NCBI GenBank assembly: GCA_017481595.1
Contig: JAFUOY010000025.1
Span: 1-64,000 of the forward strand
Origin: Clostridia bacterium
GTDB taxonomy: Bacteria; Bacillota; Clostridia; Oscillospirales; CAG-272
Direction of reading: 5' to 3'
DNA: 64,000 nucleotides
The notes beneath the pieces were generated by a model, which worked only from the letters and a program-made list of their open reading frames with translations, made no database searches and was not told the DNA's origin. Within the stretch, counting starts at the first letter, position 1. Each line of letters opens with the position of its first letter. A program made the position numbers and the translations under genes. Shown in pieces: positions 33,728-44,457 of the stretch.

Positions 33728-34843
33728 TTAAGCCTTTGCTCTTATTTTGCGTTTTTTCTTAAGGGGAGAAAGGGAATTTTTGTCGTAGACCTTAAGGTCC
33801 TCCTCGGTGGCTTCAATAAGCTCAAGAAGCTCATTAAAGCTTATTATTTCGGCTTTCTTTCCTTCTGCTTCCATCAATCTTAAAAGCTTGTTCTTTCGAT
33901 AGCAAGGGTATTCCTCGCCCTTGTTGTTTTTTAATTCCGCCTCAACGAAAATATCACAGGTCTGCACTCTTGACGTGTAGGACGCGCCCTTTTTTGCAAG
34001 GAGAGAAACGATATTCATCATCTCTGTAAAGTGGTAATCCTCGTAAAGATTGCTTATACATATTTTTTTCTTTCGTATGGGGGTATCAGCCTTAAAATCA
34101 GAAAAAACTCTTGATATGTATTTGGAAAACTCGTAATGGTTTTCTCTTGAAGAGCATATCCAGTTTTTTCTCGGACTCTGTGTGAGCTTTTCCATCTTGG
34201 AAAGCTTTTGCGCCTTTAAAAGCTCCTTATATTTTGTATATTCCGTATCGATTACACCGTCCTTACACCAGCATTTTCCGTTTGGATATTTTTCAATAAC
34301 CTCGGGCACTGTAAGAGATGTGGCATTGCATATTCCCTTAAGCACCTTCATAGTAAGGTAAGCGTCGTCATCACTCTTATGTACGTCCTGCGTCTCCATA
34401 GAATCGTACTTTTCCACGGCGTGAAGCAGAGAAGGAGTATTTGTAAGTGAATGGAGATCGGTGAAAATACGTTGTACGTCTATAAAATCGTAATCAAAAA
34501 TATCTTTTTTATATCTTTCGCATTCGCTTTTGATATATCCCGCGTCCGACATAACGGAAAAGCCGAATATCAATGAATCCTCGTCCGTCAGAAGCTCCCT
34601 TATTTTTCTGTAAAAATGTGGGAATCTCGGGGCGGATTTGAATTCCTCCTCGTTGTAGGCAAGGACTATTCCCGGTCGGTTACCTCTGCCTGTCAGATGG
34701 AATTTTGAATGTGGGTCAATTACGATATCCTCTTTTTGAAGAATGTTGAAGCTTTCGTCGGTTACAACGTAACCAAAGGAGCAAATTTTACCGCGGCCCT
34801 GGAAACAGTTTGCGCACTCTATATCAAAAAAAGTGTATTTCAT
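33728..34843 (-). CDS. DEDDh 3'-5' exonuclease with C-terminal extension
   Basis: A 371-residue protein whose first roughly 175 residues form a DnaQ-like exonuclease: FFDIECAN gives the Asp/Glu pair (Asp7, Glu9), the GFSVMSDAGYI segment the second Asp, and HKSDDDAYLT the His/Asp pair. The remainder is basic. Residues about 265-345 (KKKICISNL ... TSRVQTCDIFVEAE ... RLMEAEGKKAEIISFNELLELI) look like a BRCT-type domain, the combination found in some polymerase- and ligase-associated nucleases. It lies 15 bases after recR in a replication/recombination gene row, which fits a DNA repair role. The domain call for the C-terminus is tentative. Confidence 0.75.
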   Translation of the reverse strand: MKYTFFDIECANCFQGRGKICSFGYVVTDESFNILQKEDIVIDPHSKFHLTGRGNRPGIVLAYNEEEFKSAPRFPHFYRKIRELLTDEDSLIFGFSVMSDAGYIKSECERYKKDIFDYDFIDVQRIFTDLHSLTNTPSLLHAVEKYDSMETQDVHKSDDDAYLTMKVLKGICNATSLTVPEVIEKYPNGKCWCKDGVIDTEYTKYKELLKAQKLSKMEKLTQSPRKNWICSSRENHYEFSKYISRVFSDFKADTPIRKKKICISNLYEDYHFTEMMNIVSLLAKKGASYTSRVQTCDIFVEAELKNNKGEEYPCYRKNKLLRLMEAEGKKAEIISFNELLELIEATEEDLKVYDKNSLSPLKKKRKIRAKA

Positions 34844-34858
34844 ATCTGTTCCTATAAT

Positions 34859-35458
34859 TTAAATTTCTCGTCTGCCTTGTATTGCTCTGTAAAGCGTTAC
34901 TGCATCGGCGTATTCAAGATCTGCGCCAACGGGTAAGCCGTTAGCGATTCTTGTTACCTTTATTTCAAAGGGCTTAAGAAGTCTTGATACGTACATTGCC
35001 GTAGCCTCCCCCTCAACTGTGGGATTGGTGGCAACGATAACCTCTGCAATATCCTCTGTATTGATTCTTTCAAGCAGCTCCTTTATTTTGAGCTTTTCGG
35101 GACCTATACCCTTCATAGGTGATATTACACCGCCTAAAACGTGGTATACCCCGTTGTATTCCTTTACCTTTTCAAGAGCCATAACGCTTTGTGCATCCTC
35201 CACCACGCAAACAACGGAATGATCTCTTGTATCGGATTCACAAATAGGGCAAAGCTCCGATACGGAAATGCTTTGACACTTTTTGCAAAGCTTTATCTGC
35301 GTTTTTGCATTAAGGATCGCCTGTGCAAACGTAACGGCATCCTCCTCACTCATATTGAGGACGGAAAAAGCCATTCTTATAGCGCTTTTTTTACCGACTC
35401 CGTCAAGGGAACGGAATTTTTCGGACAGCTCCTGTAATGGTTTAAGTAAAGTATCCAT
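34859..35458 (-). CDS. recR: Recombination protein RecR
   Basis: Ring-forming DNA clamp that works with RecO and RecF to load RecA at gaps. The 199-residue protein has the HhH region (about 1-50; LDGVGKKSAIRMAF), the zinc finger CKKCQSISVSELCPIC (about 58-73) and the Toprim domain (about 80-175; VVEDAQSVMALE, ATNPTVEGEATAMY), then the conserved RIANGLPVGADLEYAD ending. It overlaps the ybaB stop by one base, in the classic dnaX-ybaB-recR order. Confidence 0.97.
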   Translation of the reverse strand: MDTLLKPLQELSEKFRSLDGVGKKSAIRMAFSVLNMSEEDAVTFAQAILNAKTQIKLCKKCQSISVSELCPICESDTRDHSVVCVVEDAQSVMALEKVKEYNGVYHVLGGVISPMKGIGPEKLKIKELLERINTEDIAEVIVATNPTVEGEATAMYVSRLLKPFEIKVTRIANGLPVGADLEYADAVTLYRAIQGRREI

Positions 35459-35799
35459 CAGAACAAGCCGGGCATTCCAAAGCCGCCCATACCGCCTGTA
35501 AGCTTCTGCATTTCAGCATCAGAATCAGCGTTTACCTTCTTGATAGCCTCGTTAACTGCAGCAACCATAATGTCGGAAAGTGTTTCAATATCATCGGGAT
35601 CTACGATTTCGGGAGCTATGTCAATAGAAAGAACCTCGCGTCTGCCGTTCATTTTTACCTTAACGACACCGCCGCCTGCAGAGACCTCGTATTCCTTTTC
35701 CTCAAGCTCTGCCTGCTTCTTCTGCATATCCTCCTGCATTTTCTGTGCCTGTCTGAGCATTTCGTTCATGCTCGGTCCCTTTGGAACCATTGCTTTCAT
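35458..35799 (-). CDS. ybaB: YbaB/EbfC nucleoid-associated protein
   Basis: A small DNA-binding dimer that coats the nucleoid. It has 113 residues with an N-terminal coiled helix (MNEMLRQAQKMQEDMQKKQAELEEKEYE), the VSAGGGVVKVKMNGRREVLSIDI core and a glycine/methionine-rich C-terminus. It is co-encoded between dnaX (24-base gap) and recR (1-base overlap) as in most bacteria. An internal ATG at residue 11 is an alternative start; the first ATG has the better ribosome-binding site (AAAGGCGG). Confidence 0.95.
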   Translation of the reverse strand: MKAMVPKGPSMNEMLRQAQKMQEDMQKKQAELEEKEYEVSAGGGVVKVKMNGRREVLSIDIAPEIVDPDDIETLSDIMVAAVNEAIKKVNADSDAEMQKLTGGMGGFGMPGLF

Positions 35800-35822
35800 A
35801 ATATATACCGCCTTTCGTTATA

Positions 35823-37379
35823 TTAAAATTCATCAAGGTCAGAATTTGTCTGCGCCTTTTTTTCCTGGAATGATATCTTAAGCTGATCTATAGACTCAAT
35901 ATCCACGTCACAGCATACCATTGCGTTGAATAATACCTTTTTATTTTTGGGGCTTTCAAGCATAGTCGCCATCATCTTGTGAGCGGAAACCACGCTATAT
36001 ACCTTATTTGCTTCGTTGTAGAAGCATTTGCAGCTCTTTAAAAAGCTTTCTACTGCGGGGTCGCTTTCTCCCACCTTTGAAATAACTTCGTTCCAATTAT
36101 TCAGGGCTACGAGCTTTGTCTGAGTAACAGGGGCTTCAACCTTCTTTTCTTCAACAACTGGCTTTGTCTCCTGTACAGAAGAGGGCTTTTCCTCGCTCTT
36201 TGTAGCTGTCTCCACGGGAACAACACCCTTTGACAATAATGCGATCTTATTTTCAAGAGCAGTTATTCTTGAAAGGAGTGCGTCAGTAGAGGTGGAAAGC
36301 TTGGAGTCGCACATCTTCATAAGAGTAAGCTCAGCCGTAAGCCTTTTATTAGTAGGATTTCTCATCATATTTGAGTACGCCTCGTCAAGCAGACGCGAAT
36401 GATAGAGAAGTGTTGCCATATCAAAGCGAGATGTAACGTCACAAAGAAGCTTGTACTCCTGCGGAGCAAGATCAAGATAATCTGACGAGCCCGAGGATTT
36501 TTGCACCGTCATATCTCTGTAAAAAGAGGTAAGATCGGAGAAGAATACAAGTATATCCTTTGATGAAACGACAATATCGTTAATAACCTTAAAGAGAGCA
36601 GCGTAGTTCTTTTCTGCAATAGCGGAGGCTACGTCACACATCTTTTCATAGGGGCTTGTACCTAAAATTTCGTTTACAAGCTCGCCGTCTATAGTCTTGT
36701 GGGATCCTGCGCAAAGCTCCATAAGAGATATGGCGTCACGCATACCGCCCTGGGCGGTCTTTGCAATAAGGGCAGCGCCCTCCTCACAAAGGTCAATGCC
36801 TTCCTTACCCGCTATATACATAAGTCGCTTGGAAAGGTCACCAATGGATATCCTTCTGAATTCAAATCGCTGACATCTTGAAATAATGGTAGCGGGGATC
36901 TTATGAGGCTCCGTCGTAGCGAATATATAAAGCACGTGCTCCGGAGGCTCCTCGATAGACTTTAAAAGCGCGTTGAATGCGCTGTCGGAAAGCATATGCG
37001 CCTCGTCTATGATATACACGCGTTTTTTCAGCATTGCGGGGGTGTACATAATACTCTCACGAAGATCTCTTATGTAATCAACGCCCGTATTTGTCGCCGC
37101 GTCCATTTCCACAACGTCAGTTGCATTGCCTGAGTCAATGGCAAGACAGTTTTCACATTTGTTACAGGGATTGCCGTCTATGGGGTTTAAGCAGTTTACA
37201 ACCTTTGCAAGAATTTTTGCGCAGGTGGTCTTACCCGTACCTCTTGACCCTGCGAAAAGATAAGCATGGGATACGGAGCCGTGTAAAGCCTCGTAACGCA
37301 GAATTGACGTAATATGCTCCTGTCCCGATACGTCGTCAAAAACCGATGGACGGTACTTTCTGTATAAAGCCTGATGCAT
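35823..37379 (-). CDS. dnaX: DNA polymerase III subunits gamma/tau
   Basis: AAA+ clamp-loader subunit of the replicative polymerase. The 518-residue protein has Walker A GSRGTGKTT (44-52), a zinc knuckle (CLNPIDGNPCNKCENC), Walker B/DEAH IIDEAHML, sensor 1 ATTEPHK and the SRC arginine finger. Domain III is followed by a Pro/Glu/Lys-rich linker (about 375-415) and a C-terminal tau-like domain. The length points to tau; whether a shorter gamma is made by frameshifting is not evident. An AAGGAGGAAGG site precedes the ATG. The SRP RNA gene lies directly upstream. Confidence 0.97.
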   Translation of the reverse strand: MHQALYRKYRPSVFDDVSGQEHITSILRYEALHGSVSHAYLFAGSRGTGKTTCAKILAKVVNCLNPIDGNPCNKCENCLAIDSGNATDVVEMDAATNTGVDYIRDLRESIMYTPAMLKKRVYIIDEAHMLSDSAFNALLKSIEEPPEHVLYIFATTEPHKIPATIISRCQRFEFRRISIGDLSKRLMYIAGKEGIDLCEEGAALIAKTAQGGMRDAISLMELCAGSHKTIDGELVNEILGTSPYEKMCDVASAIAEKNYAALFKVINDIVVSSKDILVFFSDLTSFYRDMTVQKSSGSSDYLDLAPQEYKLLCDVTSRFDMATLLYHSRLLDEAYSNMMRNPTNKRLTAELTLMKMCDSKLSTSTDALLSRITALENKIALLSKGVVPVETATKSEEKPSSVQETKPVVEEKKVEAPVTQTKLVALNNWNEVISKVGESDPAVESFLKSCKCFYNEANKVYSVVSAHKMMATMLESPKNKKVLFNAMVCCDVDIESIDQLKISFQEKKAQTNSDLDEF

Positions 37380-37402
37380 TATCCTTCCTCCTTGTGAATA
37401 TT

Positions 37403-37712
37403 AAAAAACAAGCTGTCATATAAGATCATACACCTAAAATTCGAGCTGCTCTTACATGCGCAAACCAGTAATGTTTGCTCGGAACAAGTGCCCTCACGGC
37501 ACATCTTCAAAACTGCTTAGTGCTGCTTGGTCCCCCACCTGACACGGTTCACAGCCGAAAATTGCGTAAGACTCATTCGTCAACACATCCATTAAAGGCG
37601 CTGACCACACAAAAACAGTCCTCAGATTAGGATTCACCCCTGCATATAGCGGATTTCAGGTACAGGGCACCGCTACCGCCCCAGCTAGTATGACCTTATA
37701 TCACAACTTGTT
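37403..37712 (-). ncRNA. ffs: Signal recognition particle RNA (long, Alu-containing type)
   Basis: The minus strand carries the Bacillus-type SRP RNA, which guides ribosomes to the membrane with Ffh. The Alu-domain signature GGTAGCGGTGCCCTGTA lies at 37661-37677 (read in reverse). Domain IV reads GTCAGG-TGG-GGGA-CCA-AGCAGC (37522-37543), with the GNRA tetraloop and asymmetric loop preserved. The two ends pair over more than 20 bases (AACAAG... with ...CTTGTT), closing the long helix 5 and running into a T-run that ends transcription. Position just upstream of dnaX is the same as for scr in B. subtilis. Exact ends are estimated to within about 15 bases. Confidence 0.93.
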
Positions 37713-37735
37713 TTTTATTCGTTTAAATCTATCAT

Positions 37736-37764
37736 AGTATACCATATTAAAGCTCCAAAGTCAA
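37736..37764 (-). promoter_or_regulatory. Promoter of the SRP RNA gene
   Basis: On the minus strand: TTGACT, 17-base spacer, TATACT. The predicted start is about 15 bases before the paired 5' end of the RNA, implying a short leader or processing. Confidence 0.8.
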
Positions 37765-37835
37765 GTATGATACAAAAATTTTTATATATTTATATATTAT
37801 TACGGTATCTCTGCCTTGATTATTCGTTGTTTTAA

Positions 37836-37866
37836 ATTAAAAGAGAGGCCATATTTGACCTCTCTT
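37836..37866 (-). terminator. Terminator of the AI-2E transporter gene
   Basis: On the minus strand an AAGAGAGG / CCTCTCTT stem is followed by TTAATTTAAA, just after the stop codon. Confidence 0.7.
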
Positions 37867-37872
37867 GAAATA

Positions 37873-39315
37873 TCAGTTGTCGATATATTCTTCTATTTCG
37901 TTTATATCGGAAATATCAATAGTATCGCTTGGAGCTTCATCTACCTCAGGGGTATTGGTATTTCTTGCATTGATGATCTCCTGTTGAGCCTTTTGTACTT
38001 CGATAAAGTGGGCGTTTTCCTCTTCCTTTTGAGCAACTATCTCATCCTGCTTTTCAAGGATTTTTTCCGCTTCAACAGACAGAGAGGCCTTGATAAACGC
38101 TTCGTTTGAATAAAGGTTTTTGTTTTTATAAAGATCGGTATCAGAGGGCAAGTTTTTCTTCCTCAATCTCTTATTGACAAGGTTGGATACAACGTATGTG
38201 AGTACAGCGGAAAGGGGAACGCCGATCACCATTCCGACAAATCCGAATATGTGGGAGCATATTGTAACCGCCGCAATAACTCCGATAGGAGTAAGACCTG
38301 TTGTTGCGCCAACGATATGGGGATTTATTATATTACCGTCAATCTGCTGAAGAACGAGAATAAATGCTACAAAAATAAGCATTTCTACAGGTCCGTCTGC
38401 AATAAGGATAATAAGCGCGGAGGGAATGGCGCCAAGAAAAGGACCAAAGAAGGGAATAATGTTTGTAAGACCAACGAGAAGACCGATAAGAGCAGCGAAT
38501 TTGTAACCCATAAGTGAAAGCGTAATTATGGTTATTATGCCTACCAATATGGAGTCAAGAATAGCGCCCATTAAATATCTTCCAAAGGTCTTGTCAGCGT
38601 AAGAAACAAAGTCGGATAACCAAATATATACTTTTTTCGGAAATATCGCGCAACTTAGCTTACGTACCTTTGCAATCATAGAATGCTTATACATAAGGAA
38701 ATATACTGAAAGAATAAGACCGATGATAAAGTATACAATATGCTGAACAACACCTACACCAATGGAAAAGATAGAAGAAAGAGTGGGGAACAGAAGCTCT
38801 CCTATAAGAAGATTACTGTTTTCGTCATAAATCAAGCCATTGATAAACTCCATTACGTTATCGGGTTTGAGCATTGGTATGTCAATTGAGACATTATGAA
38901 AGAAATTATCAAGTGATGACTGGATGGTTTCGATATAACCGCCGATATTTGATATAAGAGAGTTTACGTTATTCGTGATAGAAGGAATAAGCATAAAGAT
39001 AAAACCGATCGCCACGGCGAAGAAGAGAAGATAAGTTGAAATAAGAGAAACGGTTTTTCTCAGCTTAGGTCTGGACTTTTTCCTTTCTGTAAACTTAAAC
39101 ACCTTGTTGTGAAACCACTTGTAGATAGGGTTACATATATAAGCAATTGCAAATCCGTATATGAACGCAGTAACCGCAGATAAAAGGTTCATAACGTAAT
39201 CCCATATGCTTGATATGTTTATAAGAGAAAAAATCAAAAGAACGGAAAGCGCTATTACAATAAATGCGTAATACGCTATTGATGCGTACTTTTGATTCTT
39301 ATTGTTTTTGAACAT
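37873..39315 (-). CDS. AI-2E family (YtvI/PerM-type) membrane protein
   Basis: A 480-residue protein with about eight TM segments in residues 10-385 and a long charged C-terminal tail (about 390-480). Family marks are the duplicated hydrophobic halves and the conserved run VGLTNIIPFFGPFLGAIP (about 282-299), followed by QQIDGNIINPHIVG and TGLTPIGVI. Members transport autoinducer-2, antiport sodium or act in sporulation; this one cannot be assigned a substrate. It is monocistronic, with a clear promoter and terminator. The acidic/Gln-rich tail is longer than in most homologs. Confidence 0.88.
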   Translation of the reverse strand: MFKNNKNQKYASIAYYAFIVIALSVLLIFSLINISSIWDYVMNLLSAVTAFIYGFAIAYICNPIYKWFHNKVFKFTERKKSRPKLRKTVSLISTYLLFFAVAIGFIFMLIPSITNNVNSLISNIGGYIETIQSSLDNFFHNVSIDIPMLKPDNVMEFINGLIYDENSNLLIGELLFPTLSSIFSIGVGVVQHIVYFIIGLILSVYFLMYKHSMIAKVRKLSCAIFPKKVYIWLSDFVSYADKTFGRYLMGAILDSILVGIITIITLSLMGYKFAALIGLLVGLTNIIPFFGPFLGAIPSALIILIADGPVEMLIFVAFILVLQQIDGNIINPHIVGATTGLTPIGVIAAVTICSHIFGFVGMVIGVPLSAVLTYVVSNLVNKRLRKKNLPSDTDLYKNKNLYSNEAFIKASLSVEAEKILEKQDEIVAQKEEENAHFIEVQKAQQEIINARNTNTPEVDEAPSDTIDISDINEIEEYIDN

Positions 39316-39352
39316 CAGGTCGTATTCTCCTTAAAATATAAATTACAATAGT

Positions 39353-39381
39353 ATTTTATACTAATTTAATATATTAGTCAA
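39353..39381 (-). promoter_or_regulatory. Promoter of the AI-2E transporter gene
   Basis: On the minus strand: TTGACT, 17-base spacer, TAAAAT. Confidence 0.7.
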
Positions 39382-39442
39382 TAGAAAAAATAAAAAAAAT
39401 TAAAATTCTTTTTTTTATCACCAATTCTTCATTTTTGTTCAC

Positions 39443-39475
39443 AAAAAGGGTGCCCGTATAATTCGGACACCCTTA
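39443..39475 (-). terminator. Terminator after guaB
   Basis: AAGGGTG(T)CCG / CGG(G)CACCCTT stem with one G-U pair and a 7-base loop, followed on the minus strand by TTTGTG. Confidence 0.75.
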
Positions 39476-39489
39476 AGTAAAATCTTATA

Positions 39490-41032
<1,543 letters not shown>

Positions 41033-41056
41033 CAGAAAAACCGAAAAATGTCGCAG

Positions 41057-41938
41057 TTAAATTGTTTTACAGAAATTTGCGCGTATATTGCTGCTTATCA
41101 GTGTATCAAAGGCATTTTTGACCGAAGCCTCATCGTCAAATATACCGAAAACCGACGGACCGCTGCCGCTCATAAGCGCGCCTCTTGCTCCGCAGGAGAT
41201 AAGAATATTCTTGATTTTCGCAACAGCGGGATGCTCATTTATTATAATGCTTTCAAACTTATTATAAAGAGCCGAGCAAACGCCCGAAAGATCCTTATTT
41301 ACTATGGCGTCTGTCATTTTGCCGATATCGGATGAGTCCGTGCAATCAATTCCGTATTTTTCATCAAGCAAAGAAAACGCACTTGGTGTCGATACGGATG
41401 AAGAATCTATAGCGGATATTATGCTTACGCCGGATAATGTCGGAAGAGATGTGAGCCTTTCTCCGATTCCCTCGCAGATGCAGGTTCCGCCCTTTATACA
41501 AAAGGGAACGTCCGCGCCGGTTTTTGAGCCAATTTTACATAGCTCCTCCTCTGTAAACGGAAAACCATACGCCTCGTTCAGTAAAAGCAGAGCAGCGGCG
41601 GCGTCTGCGCTGCCCCCCGCCATTCCCGCCGAAACGGGAATGCTTTTTTCTATATGGAAGCAGTATTTTTTTGCCTCAGCCGAAGCATTTTCCAAAAACA
41701 GTTTGGCAGCCTTGTATACAAGATTGGTTTTATCACACTTAATGCTTGTATCGGTGCAAGAAATCTCAATATCCGTTTCGTCGGAATCCTTAATAGTCAG
41801 AGTGACCGTATCGCAAAGAGAAACCGTCTGCATAACGGAGCGGATATTGTGGTATCCGTCCTTTCTCTTATCAAGGACGTCAAGATAAAGATTTATTTTG
41901 CCGTATGCCTTTTTTGAATAGGTATCGTTATTTTGCAT
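41057..41938 (-). CDS. ispE: 4-diphosphocytidyl-2-C-methyl-D-erythritol kinase
   Basis: GHMP kinase of the MEP isoprenoid pathway. In about 293 residues it shows the N-terminal AYGKINLYLDV motif, the ATP loop PVSAGMAGGSADAAAAL (about 101-117) and the C-terminal ALMSGSGPSVFGIF motif. The ATG at 41938 is preferred over the TTG just before it. The start lies inside the end of polA (11-base overlap), so translation is coupled to polA. The TSCPD-polA-ispE grouping is not a textbook operon, but spacing leaves little doubt the genes are co-transcribed. Confidence 0.95.
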   Translation of the reverse strand: MQNNDTYSKKAYGKINLYLDVLDKRKDGYHNIRSVMQTVSLCDTVTLTIKDSDETDIEISCTDTSIKCDKTNLVYKAAKLFLENASAEAKKYCFHIEKSIPVSAGMAGGSADAAAALLLLNEAYGFPFTEEELCKIGSKTGADVPFCIKGGTCICEGIGERLTSLPTLSGVSIISAIDSSSVSTPSAFSLLDEKYGIDCTDSSDIGKMTDAIVNKDLSGVCSALYNKFESIIINEHPAVAKIKNILISCGARGALMSGSGPSVFGIFDDEASVKNAFDTLISSNIRANFCKTI

Positions 41939-44453
41939 CAAACCAATTATCTCCCATTGAAATTTGCGCGGTAAGAGGTACGGAAAGCTTTACTGCGTTT
42001 TCCATCTCCCTCTTAAGTATTTCCTTGGCAATATGGGCGCAATTCTTATTTGCTTCTACTATAAGCTCGTCGTGTACCTGTAATATGAGTCTTGCATCAA
42101 TTTTCGCATCCTCAAGGGCCTTGCTTACGTTTATCATTGCTATCTTGATTATATCTGCCGCAGTACCCTGGATAGGACTGTTCATAGCCACCCTTTCTCC
42201 GAACGCCTTGACGTTTTTATTGGTTGCGGCAAGCTCGGGAATGTAGCGGATTCTGTTAAACATGGTTTTTGCATATCCCTTTTCCGTTGCCGTTTCTATA
42301 AGCTTACGGATATAGGCGTGTACCTCGGGATAAGTTGCAAAGTATGACGCGATATAGCTCTTTGCCTCCTTGTAGCTTATATGGAGGTCCTTTGCAAGAG
42401 AATGCTCACCCATACCGTACACGATACCGAAGTTTACGGTCTTTGCGCGGCTTCTCATCTCAGGTGTAACGTCCTCTATGCGTACGCCGAATATCTGGGA
42501 AGCGGTAACTGCGTGTATATCAATGCCCGAATTGAAGGCGTATAGCATATTCGTATCGTTTGAAAGGTGGGCAAGCACCTTAAGCTCGATCTGTGAATAG
42601 TCCGCGTCAATAAGAACGTAATCCTCGTTTTTCGTTATGAAATATTTACGGAAATTGCGTCCAAGCTCCGTTCTTACGGGAATATTCTGTAAATTGGGCT
42701 CCGTGGAGGAAAGTCTGCCCGTTACGGCAACGGTCTGATTGAAGGTGGTGTGTATCCTGTTGCTTTCGTCCGCTACCTTTATAAGGCCCTCACAGTAGGT
42801 GCTGTTAAGCTTCATTACCTGTCTGTAATCAAGTATTTCCTGTATTATCTCGTTTTCAGAGCGAAGCTCCTCTAAAACGGAAACGTCCGTTGAATATCCC
42901 GTTTTTGTTTTTTTGCCGTGCTTGAGTCCCATTTTTTCAAATAGTATCTCACTTAGCTGTGCGGGGGAATTTACGTTGAATTCCTCACCTGCAAGCATAT
43001 ATATTCTTTCCTTAAAGGTGGAGGCAAGATTCAAAAGCTGTCTTGAATAGGATTTAAGTCCGTTTACGTCAACCTTAAAGCCCTCCTGCTCCATAGATGA
43101 AAGCACCTTTGCAAGGGGAATCTCAATATCAGTAAGAATATTTTTCGTGCCCGCTTCGTTAAGCTTCGTATCAAGCACCTTATAAAGTCTGTAAAGTATC
43201 TGGGCGCAATACTCGGGCGCAAAATCCATATCGAGATAATTCTTACAAAGCTTTTCAATAGCGTAGGAATTATCCTGAGGAGATACAACGTAAGCTGCCA
43301 GCATTACGTCAAAGACGCAGTTTATATCGCGAGTCTTGGACAGAGCTTTTATATCGTAGCAGATAATGCTATTGTCCTTAAGGAAGCTATCGTAATCTCC
43401 GTATTCGTACACAAAATTGTATTTATCGGATGAAATATAAAGCTTATCGTTATACGGATATACCGCTACCGTTTCACCCTTTATGCCGTCAAGCAGGCCT
43501 ATTGTGGCGGGGGATTTCATTTCCGCCTCGGTCTTTTGTGTCTTTTCCTCGTTTTCCTCTAAGGAAAAATCCTCAAACTCGGAGAGGGAGGGGAGAAGAG
43601 CGAATTTTTTCTTGAAGGACTCAAAGTCCATCTCCGTAAAGAAATCGTACAGGTTATCGTTGTCTATTCCTTTGTAAACGAAATCGTCAACGGTCTTGTT
43701 TATGGGCGCATCGCAAACGATGGTCGCAAGGAATTTGGAGGTATACGCCATTTCCCTTCCGTTTCTCAATTTTTCCTTCATAGATGCGGAAAGGGATGAG
43801 CTTTCAAATCCCTCGTAAATATTGTCAAGTGAGCCAAAGTCACTAATAAGCTTAAACGCGCCCTTTTCCCCAATTCCGCTGACTCCGGGTATATTGTCGG
43901 AGGAGTCACCCATAATTGCCTTTACGTCAATGTACTGCGTGGGTGTAACACCGTAGTCCTCCATAAATTTCTGAGGGTCATATACAATGTCCTCCTTTGT
44001 CTTTACGAGTATAAGGGAGCAGTTGTCCGTGATAAGCTGTAATGAGTCTCGGTCTCCCGTCAGCACATAGGAATGTATACCGTCACCGTTGTGTACAAGC
44101 CTTGATGACGTACCGATAAGGTCGTCCGCCTCATATCCCTCAAGCTCAATAACGTTAAATCCCATATATTCAAGGCACTTTTTTGCGTAAGGGAGCTGAA
44201 TGGCAAGATCGTCGGGCATGCCCTTTCTCGTTGCCTTGTAAAAATCGCAGGCCTTATGGCGGAATGTCTTTGCGCGCACGTCAAAAGCGACTACGGCGTA
44301 GTCGGGCTTAAGATGGTCAAGATGCTTTTTTAGAATGGATATCATTCCGTATATGGCATTGGTTGGTACGCCCGCTTTGTTTGAAAGGGGACGGATGCCG
44401 TAATAGGCGCGGTTTATTATACTGTTACCGTCGATTATAAGAAAATTTTTCAT
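41928..44453 (-). CDS. polA: DNA polymerase I
   Basis: Repair and primer-removal polymerase of 841 residues. The N-terminal 5'-3' exonuclease (about 1-290) is intact: LIIDGNS, AFDVRAKTFRH, EADDLIGT, TGDRDSLQL and GDSSDNIPG. The middle proofreading-like domain (about 310-460) lacks the DxE motif, so 3'-5' exonuclease activity is probably absent, as in other Gram-positive Pol I. The polymerase domain has motif A (DADYSQIELKVLAH), motif B (RSRAKTVNFGIVYG) and motif C (QVHDELIVEA). It starts 4 bases after the TSCPD gene and overlaps ispE. Confidence 0.97.
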   Translation of the reverse strand: MKNFLIIDGNSIINRAYYGIRPLSNKAGVPTNAIYGMISILKKHLDHLKPDYAVVAFDVRAKTFRHKACDFYKATRKGMPDDLAIQLPYAKKCLEYMGFNVIELEGYEADDLIGTSSRLVHNGDGIHSYVLTGDRDSLQLITDNCSLILVKTKEDIVYDPQKFMEDYGVTPTQYIDVKAIMGDSSDNIPGVSGIGEKGAFKLISDFGSLDNIYEGFESSSLSASMKEKLRNGREMAYTSKFLATIVCDAPINKTVDDFVYKGIDNDNLYDFFTEMDFESFKKKFALLPSLSEFEDFSLEENEEKTQKTEAEMKSPATIGLLDGIKGETVAVYPYNDKLYISSDKYNFVYEYGDYDSFLKDNSIICYDIKALSKTRDINCVFDVMLAAYVVSPQDNSYAIEKLCKNYLDMDFAPEYCAQILYRLYKVLDTKLNEAGTKNILTDIEIPLAKVLSSMEQEGFKVDVNGLKSYSRQLLNLASTFKERIYMLAGEEFNVNSPAQLSEILFEKMGLKHGKKTKTGYSTDVSVLEELRSENEIIQEILDYRQVMKLNSTYCEGLIKVADESNRIHTTFNQTVAVTGRLSSTEPNLQNIPVRTELGRNFRKYFITKNEDYVLIDADYSQIELKVLAHLSNDTNMLYAFNSGIDIHAVTASQIFGVRIEDVTPEMRSRAKTVNFGIVYGMGEHSLAKDLHISYKEAKSYIASYFATYPEVHAYIRKLIETATEKGYAKTMFNRIRYIPELAATNKNVKAFGERVAMNSPIQGTAADIIKIAMINVSKALEDAKIDARLILQVHDELIVEANKNCAHIAKEILKREMENAVKLSVPLTAQISMGDNWFDAK

Positions 44454-44457
44454 ATTC

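Noticed and set aside
37816..38109. A 97-codon plus-strand frame over the end of the AI-2E transporter gene
   Set aside because: Overlaps a well-supported minus-strand gene and its terminator; no ribosome-binding site.
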